NCBI GenBank assembly: GCA_020852955.1
Contig: JADYZW010000051.1
Coordinates: forward strand, 1 to 64,000
Reading direction: 5' to 3'
Source: Deltaproteobacteria bacterium
GTDB taxonomy: Bacteria > Desulfobacterota > Binatia > UTPRO1
DNA length: 64,000 nt
Part shown: positions 25,521-33,850 of the stretch, piece after piece
Layout: each line of letters opens with the position of its first letter
Numbering within the stretch: position 1 is the first letter of the stretch
Program-made: the position numbers and the translations under genes
Notes under the pieces: generated by a model
What the model was told of the DNA's origin: nothing
Database searches by the model: none
The model's input: the letters and a program-made list of their open reading frames with translations, nothing else

Positions 25521-26120
25521 TTAGAGCAGATAGAGGATCGGAAAGAGGAAGATCCACACCAGATCGACGAAGTGCCAGAAGAGGCCGGAGTACTCGACGC
25601 GGTGTCCGAGCAGCGCGCGATCGTGGTCCCAGTAGCTCGGCGCGGCGACGAGGAAGTAGGCGTTGGTGATCATGCCGCCGATCACGTGCAGGCCGTGTAG
25701 GCCGGTCATGATGAAGTAGATGGCGAGAAAGTTGTTGGTGCTCGGGAGCAGGTGGTGCTCGAACTTCGCCGAGTACTCGACGTACTTGATGCCGAGGAAG
25801 CAGAACCCGAGGAGCACCGTGGCGCCGAGGAACATGCGGTACTTGCCGAAGTCGTTCCGCATGAGCGATGCCCACGCCATGACCATCGTGACCGACGACG
25901 TGATCAGCACGATCGTGTTCACGGTCGCGAGCGGCACGTTCAGGATCGACGAGCCGTGCGGCCATTCGGTCGCGGTCGTGCGGAGTACGATGTAGCTCGC
26001 GAAGAAGGCGCCGAAGAGCATCACCTCGGACGCGAGGAAGCACCAGATGCCGATCTTGCCGTTGGTGAGGCCCGTGTCGGGGCGCGCCTCGGTGATGTAG
26101 GGGATGAGCTCCTGGGACAT
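25521..26120 (-). CDS. coxC: Cytochrome c oxidase subunit III
   Basis: A 199-residue protein with five membrane helices. GKIGIWCFLASEVMLFGAFF carries the conserved Glu of the subunit III lipid cleft, and the C-terminus has GLHGLHVIGG and VEYSGLFWHFVDLVWIFLFP, the family signature for the last two helices. The five-helix length is that of the short bacterial type. An AGGAGG site lies inside the end of coxA, 10 bases before the ATG, indicating translational coupling. Confidence 0.95.
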   Translation of the reverse strand: MSQELIPYITEARPDTGLTNGKIGIWCFLASEVMLFGAFFASYIVLRTTATEWPHGSSILNVPLATVNTIVLITSSVTMVMAWASLMRNDFGKYRMFLGATVLLGFCFLGIKYVEYSAKFEHHLLPSTNNFLAIYFIMTGLHGLHVIGGMITNAYFLVAAPSYWDHDRALLGHRVEYSGLFWHFVDLVWIFLFPILYLL

Positions 26121-26123
26121 GGC

Positions 26124-27887
26124 TCAGGCCTCCTGCGCTTGGGGGCGGAAATCGGCGTGGTAGCCGCGCGGGCTGTAGTCGTACGGGCCGCGGTACACGA
26201 CCGGGTCGTGGAGGAAGTTGCCGTGCGGCGGCGGCGAGGGCGCCTCCCACTCGAGGGTCGTCGCCTTCCAGGGGTTCTTGTCGACGGTCTTTCCGCCGCG
26301 GATGCTCCAGAAGAAATTGACGATGAAGAAGATCTGCGCGGCGCCCATGATCCACGCCGACCAGGAGGACACGCCGTTCAGCCAGAGCACGTGCTGGCCG
26401 TGGGCGTAGCTGGCACCGCCGTCGTAGAGCCGGCGCGAGACGCCGGCGAGGCCGATCCAGAACATCGGCAGGAAGACGCCGTTCATGCAGAGGAAGGTCA
26501 GCCAGAAGTGCAGCTTGCCGAGCGTCTCGTTCATCGTGCGCCCGGTGGCTTTCGGAAACCAGTAGTAGATGCCCGCGAAGAAGGCCATGACGGTCCCCGG
26601 CGCCACGACGTAATGGAAGTGCCCGATCACGTAGTACGTGTCGTGGAGGTGGATGTCCGAAGAGGTCAGGCCGAGCGGGAGACCGGTGAGGCCGCCGATC
26701 CCGAACATCGGCAGGAAGGCGAGGGCGAAGAGCATCGGCGTCGTGTAGCGGATCGATCCGCCCCAGAGCGACAGGAAGAGCGCGGTCAGCACGACGACCG
26801 ACGGCACCGAGATGATCATGGTGGTCGTCTGGAAGAAGGCCGCGATCGCGGAGCCCATGCCCGTCATGAACATGTGGTGCGCCCACACGATGAAGGACAT
26901 GAAGCCGAGGAAGATGATCGAGTAGACCATCGCGGTGTAGCCCCAGATCGGCTTCCGCGTGTTGTTCGCGATCACCTCGGCGACGATGCCCATGGCCGGC
27001 AGGATGAGCACGTAGACCTCGGGGTGGGCGAGAAACCAGAAGAGGTGCTGCCAGAGGAGCGGATTGCCGCCGCCCGCGACGTTCAGCGGCGCGCCGCTGA
27101 TGACGAGGCCGCTCGGCAGGAAGAAGCTCGAGCCCGCGAGCCGGTCCATCAGCTGCAGGAAGGCGCCGACCTCGAGCGGCGGGAACGCGAGCAGCAGCAG
27201 GAACGAGGTCACGAACTGCGCCCACACGAAGAAGGGGAAGCGCCAGAAGCTCATGCCCGTCGTGCGGAGCTGGATGGTGGTGACGATGAAGTTGATCGCG
27301 CCGAGCAGCGACGACGTGATGATGAAGACCATCGCGACGATCCAGCCGGTCTGGCCGGGGTTGATGTTGGCGAGGGGCGAGTAGGAGGTCCAGCCGGACT
27401 GCGCGGCGCCGCCGGGCAGGAGGAAGGTCGCCAGCATCAGGACGCCGCCGACGAAGAAGAACTGGTAGCTCATCATGTTGAGGCGCGGGAAGGCCATGTC
27501 CTTGGCGCCGATCTGGAGCGGCAGCACGTAGTTGCCGAAGCCGCCGACGCCGAGGGGTACGACGCCGAGGAAGACCATGATCGTGCCGTGCATCGCGCCG
27601 AGCTCGTTGTAGAAGTCGGGCGTCATGACGCCGCCCGGCATGCGGGCTTCCCCGAACCAGGAGCCGATGAGCGGCAGCGGCTGACCCGGGTAGGCGAGCT
27701 GCCAGCGCATCAGCATCATCAGCGTGAAGCCGAACATCAGGAAGCACAGCGAGGTCACGGCGTACTGGATCCCGATCGTCTTGTGGTCGGTCGAGAAGAC
27801 GTACCTGCCGAGAAACCCGGGCTCGTGACGTCCGTGGCCGTGGTCTTCCACGTGCGGACGGGCGGGCGATTCGTGTCGTGCTTGCAT
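26124..27887 (-). CDS. coxA: Cytochrome c oxidase subunit I (A1-type heme-copper oxidase)
   Basis: A 587-residue protein with about 12 membrane helices. Heme ligands lie in AMHGTIMVF and GHFHYVVAPG, and the CuB ligands in H288-P-E-V-Y292 and VWAHHMFMTG. The His-Pro-Glu-Val-Tyr block keeps both the cross-linked Tyr of the K-channel and the D-channel Glu, placing it in the A1 group. It reduces O2 to water and pumps protons. The N-terminal ~30 residues are His-rich (VEDHGHGRHE). A GAGGAG ribosome site precedes the ATG. Its mRNA leader contains a strong hairpin just after the cupredoxin gene. Confidence 0.97.
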   Translation of the reverse strand: MQARHESPARPHVEDHGHGRHEPGFLGRYVFSTDHKTIGIQYAVTSLCFLMFGFTLMMLMRWQLAYPGQPLPLIGSWFGEARMPGGVMTPDFYNELGAMHGTIMVFLGVVPLGVGGFGNYVLPLQIGAKDMAFPRLNMMSYQFFFVGGVLMLATFLLPGGAAQSGWTSYSPLANINPGQTGWIVAMVFIITSSLLGAINFIVTTIQLRTTGMSFWRFPFFVWAQFVTSFLLLLAFPPLEVGAFLQLMDRLAGSSFFLPSGLVISGAPLNVAGGGNPLLWQHLFWFLAHPEVYVLILPAMGIVAEVIANNTRKPIWGYTAMVYSIIFLGFMSFIVWAHHMFMTGMGSAIAAFFQTTTMIISVPSVVVLTALFLSLWGGSIRYTTPMLFALAFLPMFGIGGLTGLPLGLTSSDIHLHDTYYVIGHFHYVVAPGTVMAFFAGIYYWFPKATGRTMNETLGKLHFWLTFLCMNGVFLPMFWIGLAGVSRRLYDGGASYAHGQHVLWLNGVSSWSAWIMGAAQIFFIVNFFWSIRGGKTVDKNPWKATTLEWEAPSPPPHGNFLHDPVVYRGPYDYSPRGYHADFRPQAQEA

Positions 27888-27909
27888 GCGATCCGCTCCT
27901 CTGCCGATG

Positions 27910-27948
27910 CTCCCGTGGACCGCAGCCAGCGTCCGCAGTCCACGGGAG
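27910..27948 (-). other. 11-bp stem-loop between the act-type genes and the cox genes
   Basis: CTCCCGTGGAC (27910-27920) and GTCCACGGGAG (27938-27948) are perfect complements with a 17-base loop. It is 26 bases after the cupredoxin stop and 22 bases before the coxA start on the minus strand. There is no U-tract, so it is more likely a partial terminator, RNA-processing or mRNA-stability element than a full stop. It would allow act and cox genes to be expressed at different levels. Confidence 0.6.
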
Positions 27949-27974
27949 GCGGGCGTCGCGCGCCCGGCCGGATG

Positions 27975-28709
27975 CTAGTTGCCGCCTGGGGCGGTGAACT
28001 TGAAGGCGATGGTCTTGCTCTCGCCGTCCGCGACCGTGACCTTTTCGGTCTTGGAGCCGAGCTTTTCGTGCCAGGCCTCGATCTCGTAGGTGCCGGCGGG
28101 AAGATCGGCGATCGTGAACTTGCCGTCGTCCTTGGTGACGGCGAAGTACGGATGGTCGAAGATCGAGACGTGCGCGGTCATCCAGGGATGGACGTCGCAC
28201 TTCACCTGGAACGGCGTGAGCTCCACCTTGTCGAACGTGTGCTCGGCCTCCTTGCGAGTCGCCGGCATCGCCATGTTGAACTGGCCGTTCACCTTCGGGA
28301 GCGCGTGGACGTTGTGGAGCACGCCGTCGGAGTTCAGCACCTTGAGCGGCTGACCGACCTGCAGCGCGAACACGTGCGGCTTGTACTGGCAGCCGCTCTG
28401 ATCCATCACGAACGCCTCCTTCGGCGCGGGATAGGTCTTGCCAGTCGGGAGGCCGCTCTTCACCGATACGATGATGTTGCCCATCGTGTTGCCGGAGCCG
28501 AGCACGAGCATCTCGTTCGCCACCGGGCTCGTGTGCTTCGCGGCGCAGGCGGGGTCGGCGTCCATCGCGAGCGGCTTCAGGTTCGGGACCTTGCCTTCGT
28601 ACGTGACGGTTCCCGTGACGGTTGCGCCCGCGAATGCGGCGGACGCCGTGAGCGCAACGAGCAGCCCGCCGGTCAGGCTGCGTCCGATCGATCTCGAAAC
28701 ACCAGACAT
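27975..28709 (-). CDS. Periplasmic cupredoxin-like protein with carboxypeptidase-regulatory-like domain
   Basis: A 244-residue exported protein (signal peptide to about residue 27, AFAG cleavage region). The mature part begins GATVTGTVTYEGKVPNLKPL and carries copper-type ligands: His in VLHNVHALPK, then KCDVHPWMTAHV supplying Cys, His and Met, as in rusticyanin/plastocyanin-like sites. The C-terminal DDGKFTIADLPAGTYEIEAW is a carboxypeptidase regulatory-like beta-sandwich. Proteins of this build occur beside alternative complex III and cytochrome oxidase genes and may shuttle electrons or copper between them. An AGGAGGA ribosome site precedes the ATG. Confidence 0.8.
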   Translation of the reverse strand: MSGVSRSIGRSLTGGLLVALTASAAFAGATVTGTVTYEGKVPNLKPLAMDADPACAAKHTSPVANEMLVLGSGNTMGNIIVSVKSGLPTGKTYPAPKEAFVMDQSGCQYKPHVFALQVGQPLKVLNSDGVLHNVHALPKVNGQFNMAMPATRKEAEHTFDKVELTPFQVKCDVHPWMTAHVSIFDHPYFAVTKDDGKFTIADLPAGTYEIEAWHEKLGSKTEKVTVADGESKTIAFKFTAPGGN

Positions 28710-28757
28710 ATCGTCCTCCTAGTCCTAGTTGAGCAATGGAACGCGTGACGCTTCGAC

Positions 28758-29957
28758 TCAGACGTTCTCGAACGAGAGCGCTTCGGGCAAGCGCGGATCG
28801 CCGAGCGGAACCAGCGCGCGGCGACTCGACACCCACCCGATCGCGGCGAGGAAGACGCCGCCGACCGCCGAGAATGCCGCGAGGTCCACGAACCCCGGCC
28901 GCGCGCTCTCGGGATGCAGCACCGGCATGATCGCCCAGTGCAGGTCGAGGAAGTGCATGAAGAGCTGCCAGACCGCCGCGATCACGAGCAGCGCAGAGCT
29001 CCGCTTCGCCGCTCGGGGCATGAGGAAGAAGAAGGGAAGGAGGAAGTGCCCGTAGGCGAGGAGCATGCCGACCGACTGCCACGATCCGACTTGCCGCTTC
29101 ATGTAGTAGACCGTCTCCTCCGGGATGTTCCCATACCAGATGAGAAAGTACTGGGAGAAGGCGATGTACGCCCAGAAGATCGTGAACCCGAAGAGCAGCT
29201 TGCCGACGTCGTGCAGATGCTCGGTCGTCACGACGCCGCGAAGCGCGCCCTGTGTGTAGGCGAACTGCACCAGCAGGATGACGAAGGAGAAGATCGCGAT
29301 CACGGCGCCCGAGAAGAAGTAGACGCCGTACATGGTGGAGTACCACTCGGGCTCGAGCGACATCATCCAGTCGATCGAGCAGAAGGTGGTCGAGAGGGCG
29401 AACAGGATGATGCCGACCGGCGCGATCCCGCGCATCCGCGCGCTGATCCGCTCGTCGCCGGTCTCGTCCTGCTTCTGGGACTGCGTGGAAAAGAACGTGG
29501 CGAGGGCGCTCCACGCGACGAAGTAGAGAATCGCGCGGACGAACCAGAAGTCCTCGTTCAGGAAGGGCGCCTTGCCCCGGAGGAGCGCGCTCTTCGCGAC
29601 CTCCTCCGGGCGCGCCCATGCGTAGAGCTCGTGCCGTCCGAGCCAGATCGGGACGAAAAGCACGGCGAAGACCGGCAGCGTCGCCATGACGTTCTCGACG
29701 ACGCGGCGGAGCGAGACGCCCCAGCCGGCGCGCGACACCGCGAGGACCAGGACGAAGAAGAGGCCGCCGAGCGCGATGCTCAGAAAGAAGAGGTAGGCGA
29801 CGAGCCACGAGAAGTAGAATTGCGGCGTCCCGCCCGCGAGGGCGACGGACGCGCCGACGCCGGCGACGGCGAGCGCGCCGCCGACGCCGGTCAAGCGTCC
29901 GAACGCCTTGCCGCGGTGCTGGGCGGGATCGACGGCGACCGCACGGTCGTGGCTCAC
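28758..29957 (-). CDS. actF: Alternative complex III membrane subunit ActF
   Basis: A 399-residue protein with about ten membrane helices. The sequence (FYFSWLVAYLFFLSIALGGL; CSIDWMMSLEPEWYSTMYGV; YFLIWYGNIPEETVYYMKRQ) matches quinol:cytochrome c oxidoreductase ActF, a NrfD-related integral subunit with a proton-path role in the complex. GTG at 29957 overlaps the ActD stop (GTGA). The longer open frame upstream is a shadow of actD. The cupredoxin gene follows 48 bases later. Confidence 0.92.
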   Translation of the reverse strand: MSHDRAVAVDPAQHRGKAFGRLTGVGGALAVAGVGASVALAGGTPQFYFSWLVAYLFFLSIALGGLFFVLVLAVSRAGWGVSLRRVVENVMATLPVFAVLFVPIWLGRHELYAWARPEEVAKSALLRGKAPFLNEDFWFVRAILYFVAWSALATFFSTQSQKQDETGDERISARMRGIAPVGIILFALSTTFCSIDWMMSLEPEWYSTMYGVYFFSGAVIAIFSFVILLVQFAYTQGALRGVVTTEHLHDVGKLLFGFTIFWAYIAFSQYFLIWYGNIPEETVYYMKRQVGSWQSVGMLLAYGHFLLPFFFLMPRAAKRSSALLVIAAVWQLFMHFLDLHWAIMPVLHPESARPGFVDLAAFSAVGGVFLAAIGWVSSRRALVPLGDPRLPEALSFENV

Positions 29958-30529
29958 GGGGCCGCGTCCTCGCGCCGGCGGACGAGGTGGACGCGCCGCG
30001 CGCCGGTGCTGCTCAGGAGTTCCCCGGTGGCCCGCGCGTCGAACTTCGGATCCCAGGCCTCGACGGAGATGAAGAAGCCGTCGTCGGTCGCCTTGGCGAA
30101 GTGTTCGACGCCGAAGAGGGGATGGAAGAGCATCGGCAGCTTGTTGAAGGCGAACATGCCGAAGACCGTGGCGAGCGAGGCGAGGAGCACGCCGCACTCG
30201 AAGGTGATCGGCACGTACGGTTGCCAGTTGAACATGGGCTTGCCGCTGATGACCATCGGGTATGCGATCGCGTTCGCCCAGATCTGGAGCGCCATGCCGC
30301 CGAGCGCGCCGCCGAGTCCGAAGATCAGGGCGACGTAGGGGAGGCGCGATCGCCCGAGACCCATCGCGGTCTCGATGCCGTGGATCGGGAAGGGCGAATG
30401 CGCGTCCCATTTCCGGTAGCCCGCATCGCGGACGTGCTCGCACGCGCGGACGAGCGCCCCCGGCGAGTCGTACTCGGCGAGGAGGCCGAAGTGCTCGCCC
30501 TCGGGGAAGAGCTGCGGAACGAAGCGCAT
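29954..30529 (-). CDS. actD: Alternative complex III subunit ActD (DUF3341)
   Basis: A 191-residue protein. The N-terminal GLLAEYDSPGALVRACEHVR and KWDAHSPFPIHGIETAMGLG are the DUF3341 signature, followed by two membrane helices and GKPMFNWQPYVPITFECGVL. The C-terminus has FGVEHFAKATDDGFFISVEA. ActD is a peripheral, two-helix subunit of the quinol-oxidising complex. It overlaps actC by one base at its start and actF by four bases at its end. Confidence 0.93.
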   Translation of the reverse strand: MRFVPQLFPEGEHFGLLAEYDSPGALVRACEHVRDAGYRKWDAHSPFPIHGIETAMGLGRSRLPYVALIFGLGGALGGMALQIWANAIAYPMVISGKPMFNWQPYVPITFECGVLLASLATVFGMFAFNKLPMLFHPLFGVEHFAKATDDGFFISVEAWDPKFDARATGELLSSTGARRVHLVRRREDAAP

Positions 30530-31968
30530 CAGTGTGCGCCCTCCGGTGCGAGCCGACCCGCCATCGCCGGCGTCGCGCGCTGCCCGGTCGCATGGTGGGG
30601 ATCGGCCGCGGGAAGCACGGACTTCACCTCGGCCGCGGCGACCACCGGCAGGAAACGGACGAACAGGCAGAACATCGTGAAGAAGAGGCCGAAGCTGCCG
30701 ATCAACAGCAGGATGTCCCAGGTCGTCGGGTAGAACATGCCCCACGACGACGGCAGGAAGTCGCGGTGCAGCGACGTCACGATGATGACGAAGCGCTCGA
30801 ACCACATACCGATGTTGACGAAGATCGACACGACGAAGTGGATCGCGAGGCTGGTGCGCGCGCGCTTGCACCAGAAGACCTGGGGCGAAAGAACGTTGCA
30901 GGTGATCATCGTCCAGTAGGCCCACCAGTAGGGACCGAAGGCGCGGTTGACGAAGGTGAACTGCTCGTAGGGGTTCTGGCTGAACCACGCGATGAAGAAC
31001 TCCATCGCGTAGGCGTAGCCGACGATCGACCCCGTCACGAGCATGATCCGCGCCATGCGGTCGAAGTGGAAGCGCGTGAGGATGTGCTCGAGGCCGAGCG
31101 CCTTGCGGGTGATCACCATGAGGGTGACCACCATCGCGAATCCGGAGTAGATCGCGCCGGCGACGAAGTAGGGCGGGAAGATCGTCGTGTGCCAGCCCGG
31201 GAGCTGCGCGACGGCGAAGTCCATCGAGACGATCGAGTGCACCGACAGCACCAGCGGCGTCGCCAGGCCCGCGAGGATCAGGTACGCCGTCTCGTAGTGC
31301 TGCCAGTTGCGCGCCGAGCCGCGCCAACCGAGGGCGAACAAGCCGTACGTGTAGCGCCGCATCCTGGTGGTGGCGCGGTCACGGAGGGTCGCGAGATCCG
31401 GGATGAGGCCGACGTACCAGAAGAGCGCCGACACCGTGCCGTAGGTGGAGACCGCGAAGAAATCCCACAGGAGCGGGCTCCGGAATCCCGGCCACGTCCC
31501 CATCTGGTTCGGGAGCGGCGCCATCCAGTACGCGACCCAGGGCCGGCCGATGTGGATGCCCGGGAAGAGCAGCGCGCACATGACGGCGAAGATCGTCATC
31601 GCCTCGGCGGCGCGGTTGATCGACGTGCGCCATTTCTGGCGGAAGAGAAAGAGTACGGCCGAGATCAGTGTGCCCGCGTGGCCGATGCCGATCCAGAAGA
31701 CGAAGTTCGTGATGTCGAAGGCCCAGCCGACCGGCTGATTGAGCCCCCAGATGCCGATACCCTCCCACACGAGCCAGGCGACCGCGAGCCCGAGGATGCC
31801 GAGCATGCCGAGCGAGGGCAGGAAGAAGAGCCACCATGCGAGCGGAGTCGCGCGTTCGGCCGGCTGCGCCACCGCCTCGGTGATCGCGTGGAAGTCCGGC
31901 GCGCCGAGGATCAGCGGGGCACGTCCCGCGACCGGCTCGTGCGAGACGTTGTCAATGACGTTCGTCAT
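30529..31968 (-). CDS. actC: Alternative complex III quinol-site subunit ActC (NrfD/PsrC family)
   Basis: A 479-residue protein with about ten membrane helices. Recognisable blocks are [60 protein letters not shown] and [20 protein letters not shown], all strongly conserved in ActC. It is thought to hold the menaquinol-oxidising site and a proton path. The C-terminal tail is short and polar. It is the first act gene on this strand; a promoter-like element lies directly upstream, although SCO and a small membrane gene precede it and could be cotranscribed. Confidence 0.94.
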   Translation of the reverse strand: MTNVIDNVSHEPVAGRAPLILGAPDFHAITEAVAQPAERATPLAWWLFFLPSLGMLGILGLAVAWLVWEGIGIWGLNQPVGWAFDITNFVFWIGIGHAGTLISAVLFLFRQKWRTSINRAAEAMTIFAVMCALLFPGIHIGRPWVAYWMAPLPNQMGTWPGFRSPLLWDFFAVSTYGTVSALFWYVGLIPDLATLRDRATTRMRRYTYGLFALGWRGSARNWQHYETAYLILAGLATPLVLSVHSIVSMDFAVAQLPGWHTTIFPPYFVAGAIYSGFAMVVTLMVITRKALGLEHILTRFHFDRMARIMLVTGSIVGYAYAMEFFIAWFSQNPYEQFTFVNRAFGPYWWAYWTMITCNVLSPQVFWCKRARTSLAIHFVVSIFVNIGMWFERFVIIVTSLHRDFLPSSWGMFYPTTWDILLLIGSFGLFFTMFCLFVRFLPVVAAAEVKSVLPAADPHHATGQRATPAMAGRLAPEGAH

Positions 31969-31980
31969 CCCGCGCGGAGC

Positions 31981-32008
31981 ACTACAAAAACATTCGGTCG
32001 AGGGTCAA
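31981..32008 (-). promoter_or_regulatory. Candidate promoter for the actC-D-F/cox block
   Basis: On the minus strand TTGACC (32008-32003) and TGTAGT (31986-31981) are spaced by 16 bases, matching five and four of six sigma70 positions. The region is locally A/T-rich (ACAAAAACATT) in an otherwise GC-rich gap between the SCO stop (32073) and the ActC ATG (31968). The -10 ends 12 bases from the ATG, giving a very short leader with no clear ribosome site. Confidence 0.45.
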
Positions 32009-32072
32009 GCGTTCGTGCGCGTCGCGCGCGGCGCCGGGAAGGCATCTCCGGGCGGGAGGCCTTCGGGGACGC

Positions 32073-32717
32073 TCAGATGCCGCGCGCGCGGCCTTCCTTC
32101 AGCACGAGCTGTGCGCGGTGGAACACTTCGTCGATGCCGCGGTCGTCGGCGTCGTAGTAGCCGCGCACGCGGCCGCCACCGTCGACGAGCACGAGCTTCA
32201 TCGTGTGCGGGATGTCGCCGTTGGCGAGCGCGCCGGCGTCGAGCCCCGGCACCTTGAATCCGGACACGAGGAGCTCGTGGAGGCGCGGACGCGGGCCGGT
32301 GAGGAGCGTCCACCGCGCCGGGTCGACGCCGTAGCGCGGTGCGGCGGCGCGCAGCGCCTCGGGCGTGTCGCGCTCGGGGTCTACGGTGATGCTGACGAGG
32401 CGGACGTCCGCGGTCCCGATTCCGGCCTCGCCCAAGCGGCGCTGCAGCTCCGCCATACGGGCCATGAGGAGCGGGCACACCGACGGACAGCTGGTGAAGA
32501 AGAAGCTCGCGATCCAAACCTTGCCGGCGAGCTCGGTCGTGCCGAAGGGCTCTCCGGCGGCGTCGACGAGGGCGAACGCCGGGAGCGCGCCGAGGACCGG
32601 CGGCGGTCTCGGCTCGTAGCGGAGGAGGGGGCGCAGCAGCGTCACGGTAACGCAGCCGACGAGGAAGGCGAGGACGTAGGGGTTGCGCCAGACCGGCGCG
32701 CGCGCCACGGGCTCCAT
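32073..32717 (-). CDS. SCO1/SenC-family copper chaperone for cytochrome oxidase
   Basis: A 214-residue protein anchored by one N-terminal helix (about 14-32). The thioredoxin-like domain has FFFTSCPSVCPLLMARM, whose C-x-x-x-C-P binds copper, and the third ligand His in NGDIPHTMKLVLVD. SVTVDPERDT-type sequence (SITVDPERDTPEALR) is the family signature. It delivers copper to the CuA centre of CoxB, encoded downstream on the same strand. It overlaps the upstream small gene by one base. Confidence 0.93.
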   Translation of the reverse strand: MEPVARAPVWRNPYVLAFLVGCVTVTLLRPLLRYEPRPPPVLGALPAFALVDAAGEPFGTTELAGKVWIASFFFTSCPSVCPLLMARMAELQRRLGEAGIGTADVRLVSITVDPERDTPEALRAAAPRYGVDPARWTLLTGPRPRLHELLVSGFKVPGLDAGALANGDIPHTMKLVLVDGGGRVRGYYDADDRGIDEVFHRAQLVLKEGRARGI

Positions 32718-32992
32718 CAGGGCCGGGTCAGCTTCTCGAGGACGACGGCATACTTGTACTGGCGGAGATTCTGGCGCGCGTTCAGGAGGATCAGGACGAT
32801 CAGTGCGATGCGCGCGCCCAGCGGGAAGGACGGGTCCTGGAGGCGCTCCCACCCGTAGAGGATGGCGAGCCCGCCGGCGATCGCGATCCCGGCGATCGAG
32901 AGCGACCGGAACACGGTCTTCCGGCGCACCGCGCGGGCGACGAAGTCGCACTCGATCGTGCTCAGGGGGTCGATCGCGGGCGCCTCCGGCAT
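32717..32992 (-). CDS. Small two-helix membrane protein upstream of SCO
   Basis: A 91-residue protein. A charged N-terminus (IECDFVARAVRRKTVFRSLS) is followed by two membrane helices (IAGIAIAGGLAILYGW and ARIALIVLILLNARQNLRQY). Its stop overlaps the SCO start by one base (TGATG). It is the first gene of the minus-strand respiratory block. It may be an assembly factor for the oxidase; family not recognised. Confidence 0.75.
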   Translation of the reverse strand: MPEAPAIDPLSTIECDFVARAVRRKTVFRSLSIAGIAIAGGLAILYGWERLQDPSFPLGARIALIVLILLNARQNLRQYKYAVVLEKLTRP

Positions 32993-33202
32993 GCGTCGAA
33001 CTTCTGGCAGACCATCGGACGCATTGCCAGTCGGCTTGGTGTCAATGAGCGAAGGCAGTCACGCCGTTGATTCTTGACCTCTTCGCATCGCCTGCGCTAC
33101 AGCAGCCGCGAACTCGGCGCGGTGGATCCCTAAACAGAGCGAACGTCAACGGAAGTCCTCAAACCGCGCGAATCTTCGGGCGGGGGAGTCGGGTGCAGGC
33201 CG
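32993..33202. promoter_or_regulatory. Divergent control region between the two respiratory blocks
   Basis: This 210-base gap separates the minus-strand SCO/act/cox block and the plus-strand actA block. Two face-to-face TTGAC elements are present: TTGACA on the minus strand (33045-33040) and TTGACC on the plus strand (33074-33079). For the plus strand a weak -10 (TACAGC, 33098-33103) lies 18 bases on. No good -10 is seen for the minus strand. The inverted TTGAC pair could equally be a regulator site. No ribosome-binding site better than GGAG/GGTGCAGG is seen before ActA. Confidence 0.3.
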
Positions 33203-33850
33203 GTGGCGCAGATATTTCCCGAGCGGGCGAACAACCTACCTTTGGCGGCGGCGATCGCCGCTCCGCTCGGCTTGATCGGCGCCATGGCGTTCGTCTGGTA
33301 CTTCTTCTCGCCGTGGTACACGCAGGTCGGGTACCAGCCGTATCAGCCGGTTCCGTATAGCCACAAGCTCCACGCCGGCGACATGGAGATCGACTGTCGC
33401 TACTGCCACGCGGCCGTCGAGACGTCGGCGGTGGCGTCGGTTCCGCCGACGCAGGTGTGCATGAACTGCCACCAGCTCGCGAAGAAGGACAGCCCGCTCC
33501 TCCAGCCGATCCGCGACAGCGCGGTGAGTCATCAGCCGGTGGAGTGGGTGCGGGTCCACGAGCTCGCCGACTACGTCTATTTCAACCACGCGGCGCACTT
33601 GCACGCGGGGGTGGGGTGCGTCGAATGTCACGGCCGAATCGATCAGATGGAGGTCGTCCGGCAGGAGAAGCCGCTCAGCATGGGCTGGTGCCTGGAGTGC
33701 CACCGCAATCCTGGGCCGCATCTGCGGCCGCCCGACCAGGTGACGAACATGCGGTGGGCGCCGTCGGCGGCGCACGTCGAGCTCGCGGCACGGTGGATCG
33801 CCGAACGCGGGATCGCGCCGCCGACGGATTGCTGGGGGTGCCACCGGTGA
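33203..33850 (+). CDS. actA: Alternative complex III pentaheme cytochrome c ActA
   Basis: A 215-residue protein starting at GTG. One N-terminal membrane helix (about 13-34) anchors a periplasmic domain with five heme c motifs: CRYCH (65-69), CMNCH (86-90), CVECH, CLECH and CWGCH at the very C-terminus. Extra conserved His residues (YSHKLHAG, YFNHAAHLH) can act as distal ligands. The layout matches ActA, which wires electrons from ActB and the quinol site to the monoheme subunit. The stop overlaps the ActB GTG by four bases. Confidence 0.94.
   Translation: MAQIFPERANNLPLAAAIAAPLGLIGAMAFVWYFFSPWYTQVGYQPYQPVPYSHKLHAGDMEIDCRYCHAAVETSAVASVPPTQVCMNCHQLAKKDSPLLQPIRDSAVSHQPVEWVRVHELADYVYFNHAAHLHAGVGCVECHGRIDQMEVVRQEKPLSMGWCLECHRNPGPHLRPPDQVTNMRWAPSAAHVELAARWIAERGIAPPTDCWGCHR

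Noticed and set aside
25752..28748. Long plus-strand open frame opposite coxC-coxA-cupredoxin
   Set aside because: The translation is a run of Glu/Asp/Arg/His-rich sequence with no motif, and the opposite strand encodes well-supported proteins.
25507..29808. Very long minus-strand open frame (about 1,430 codons) across the cox genes
   Set aside because: It is out of frame with coxA, coxC and the cupredoxin gene, whose motifs are intact. Its translation is Arg/His/Pro-rich, the usual shadow of GC-rich genes.
33040..33045. Perfect TTGACA on the minus strand as the promoter of the SCO block
   Set aside because: No acceptable -10 lies at 16-18 bases. It is kept only as part of a possible regulator site.
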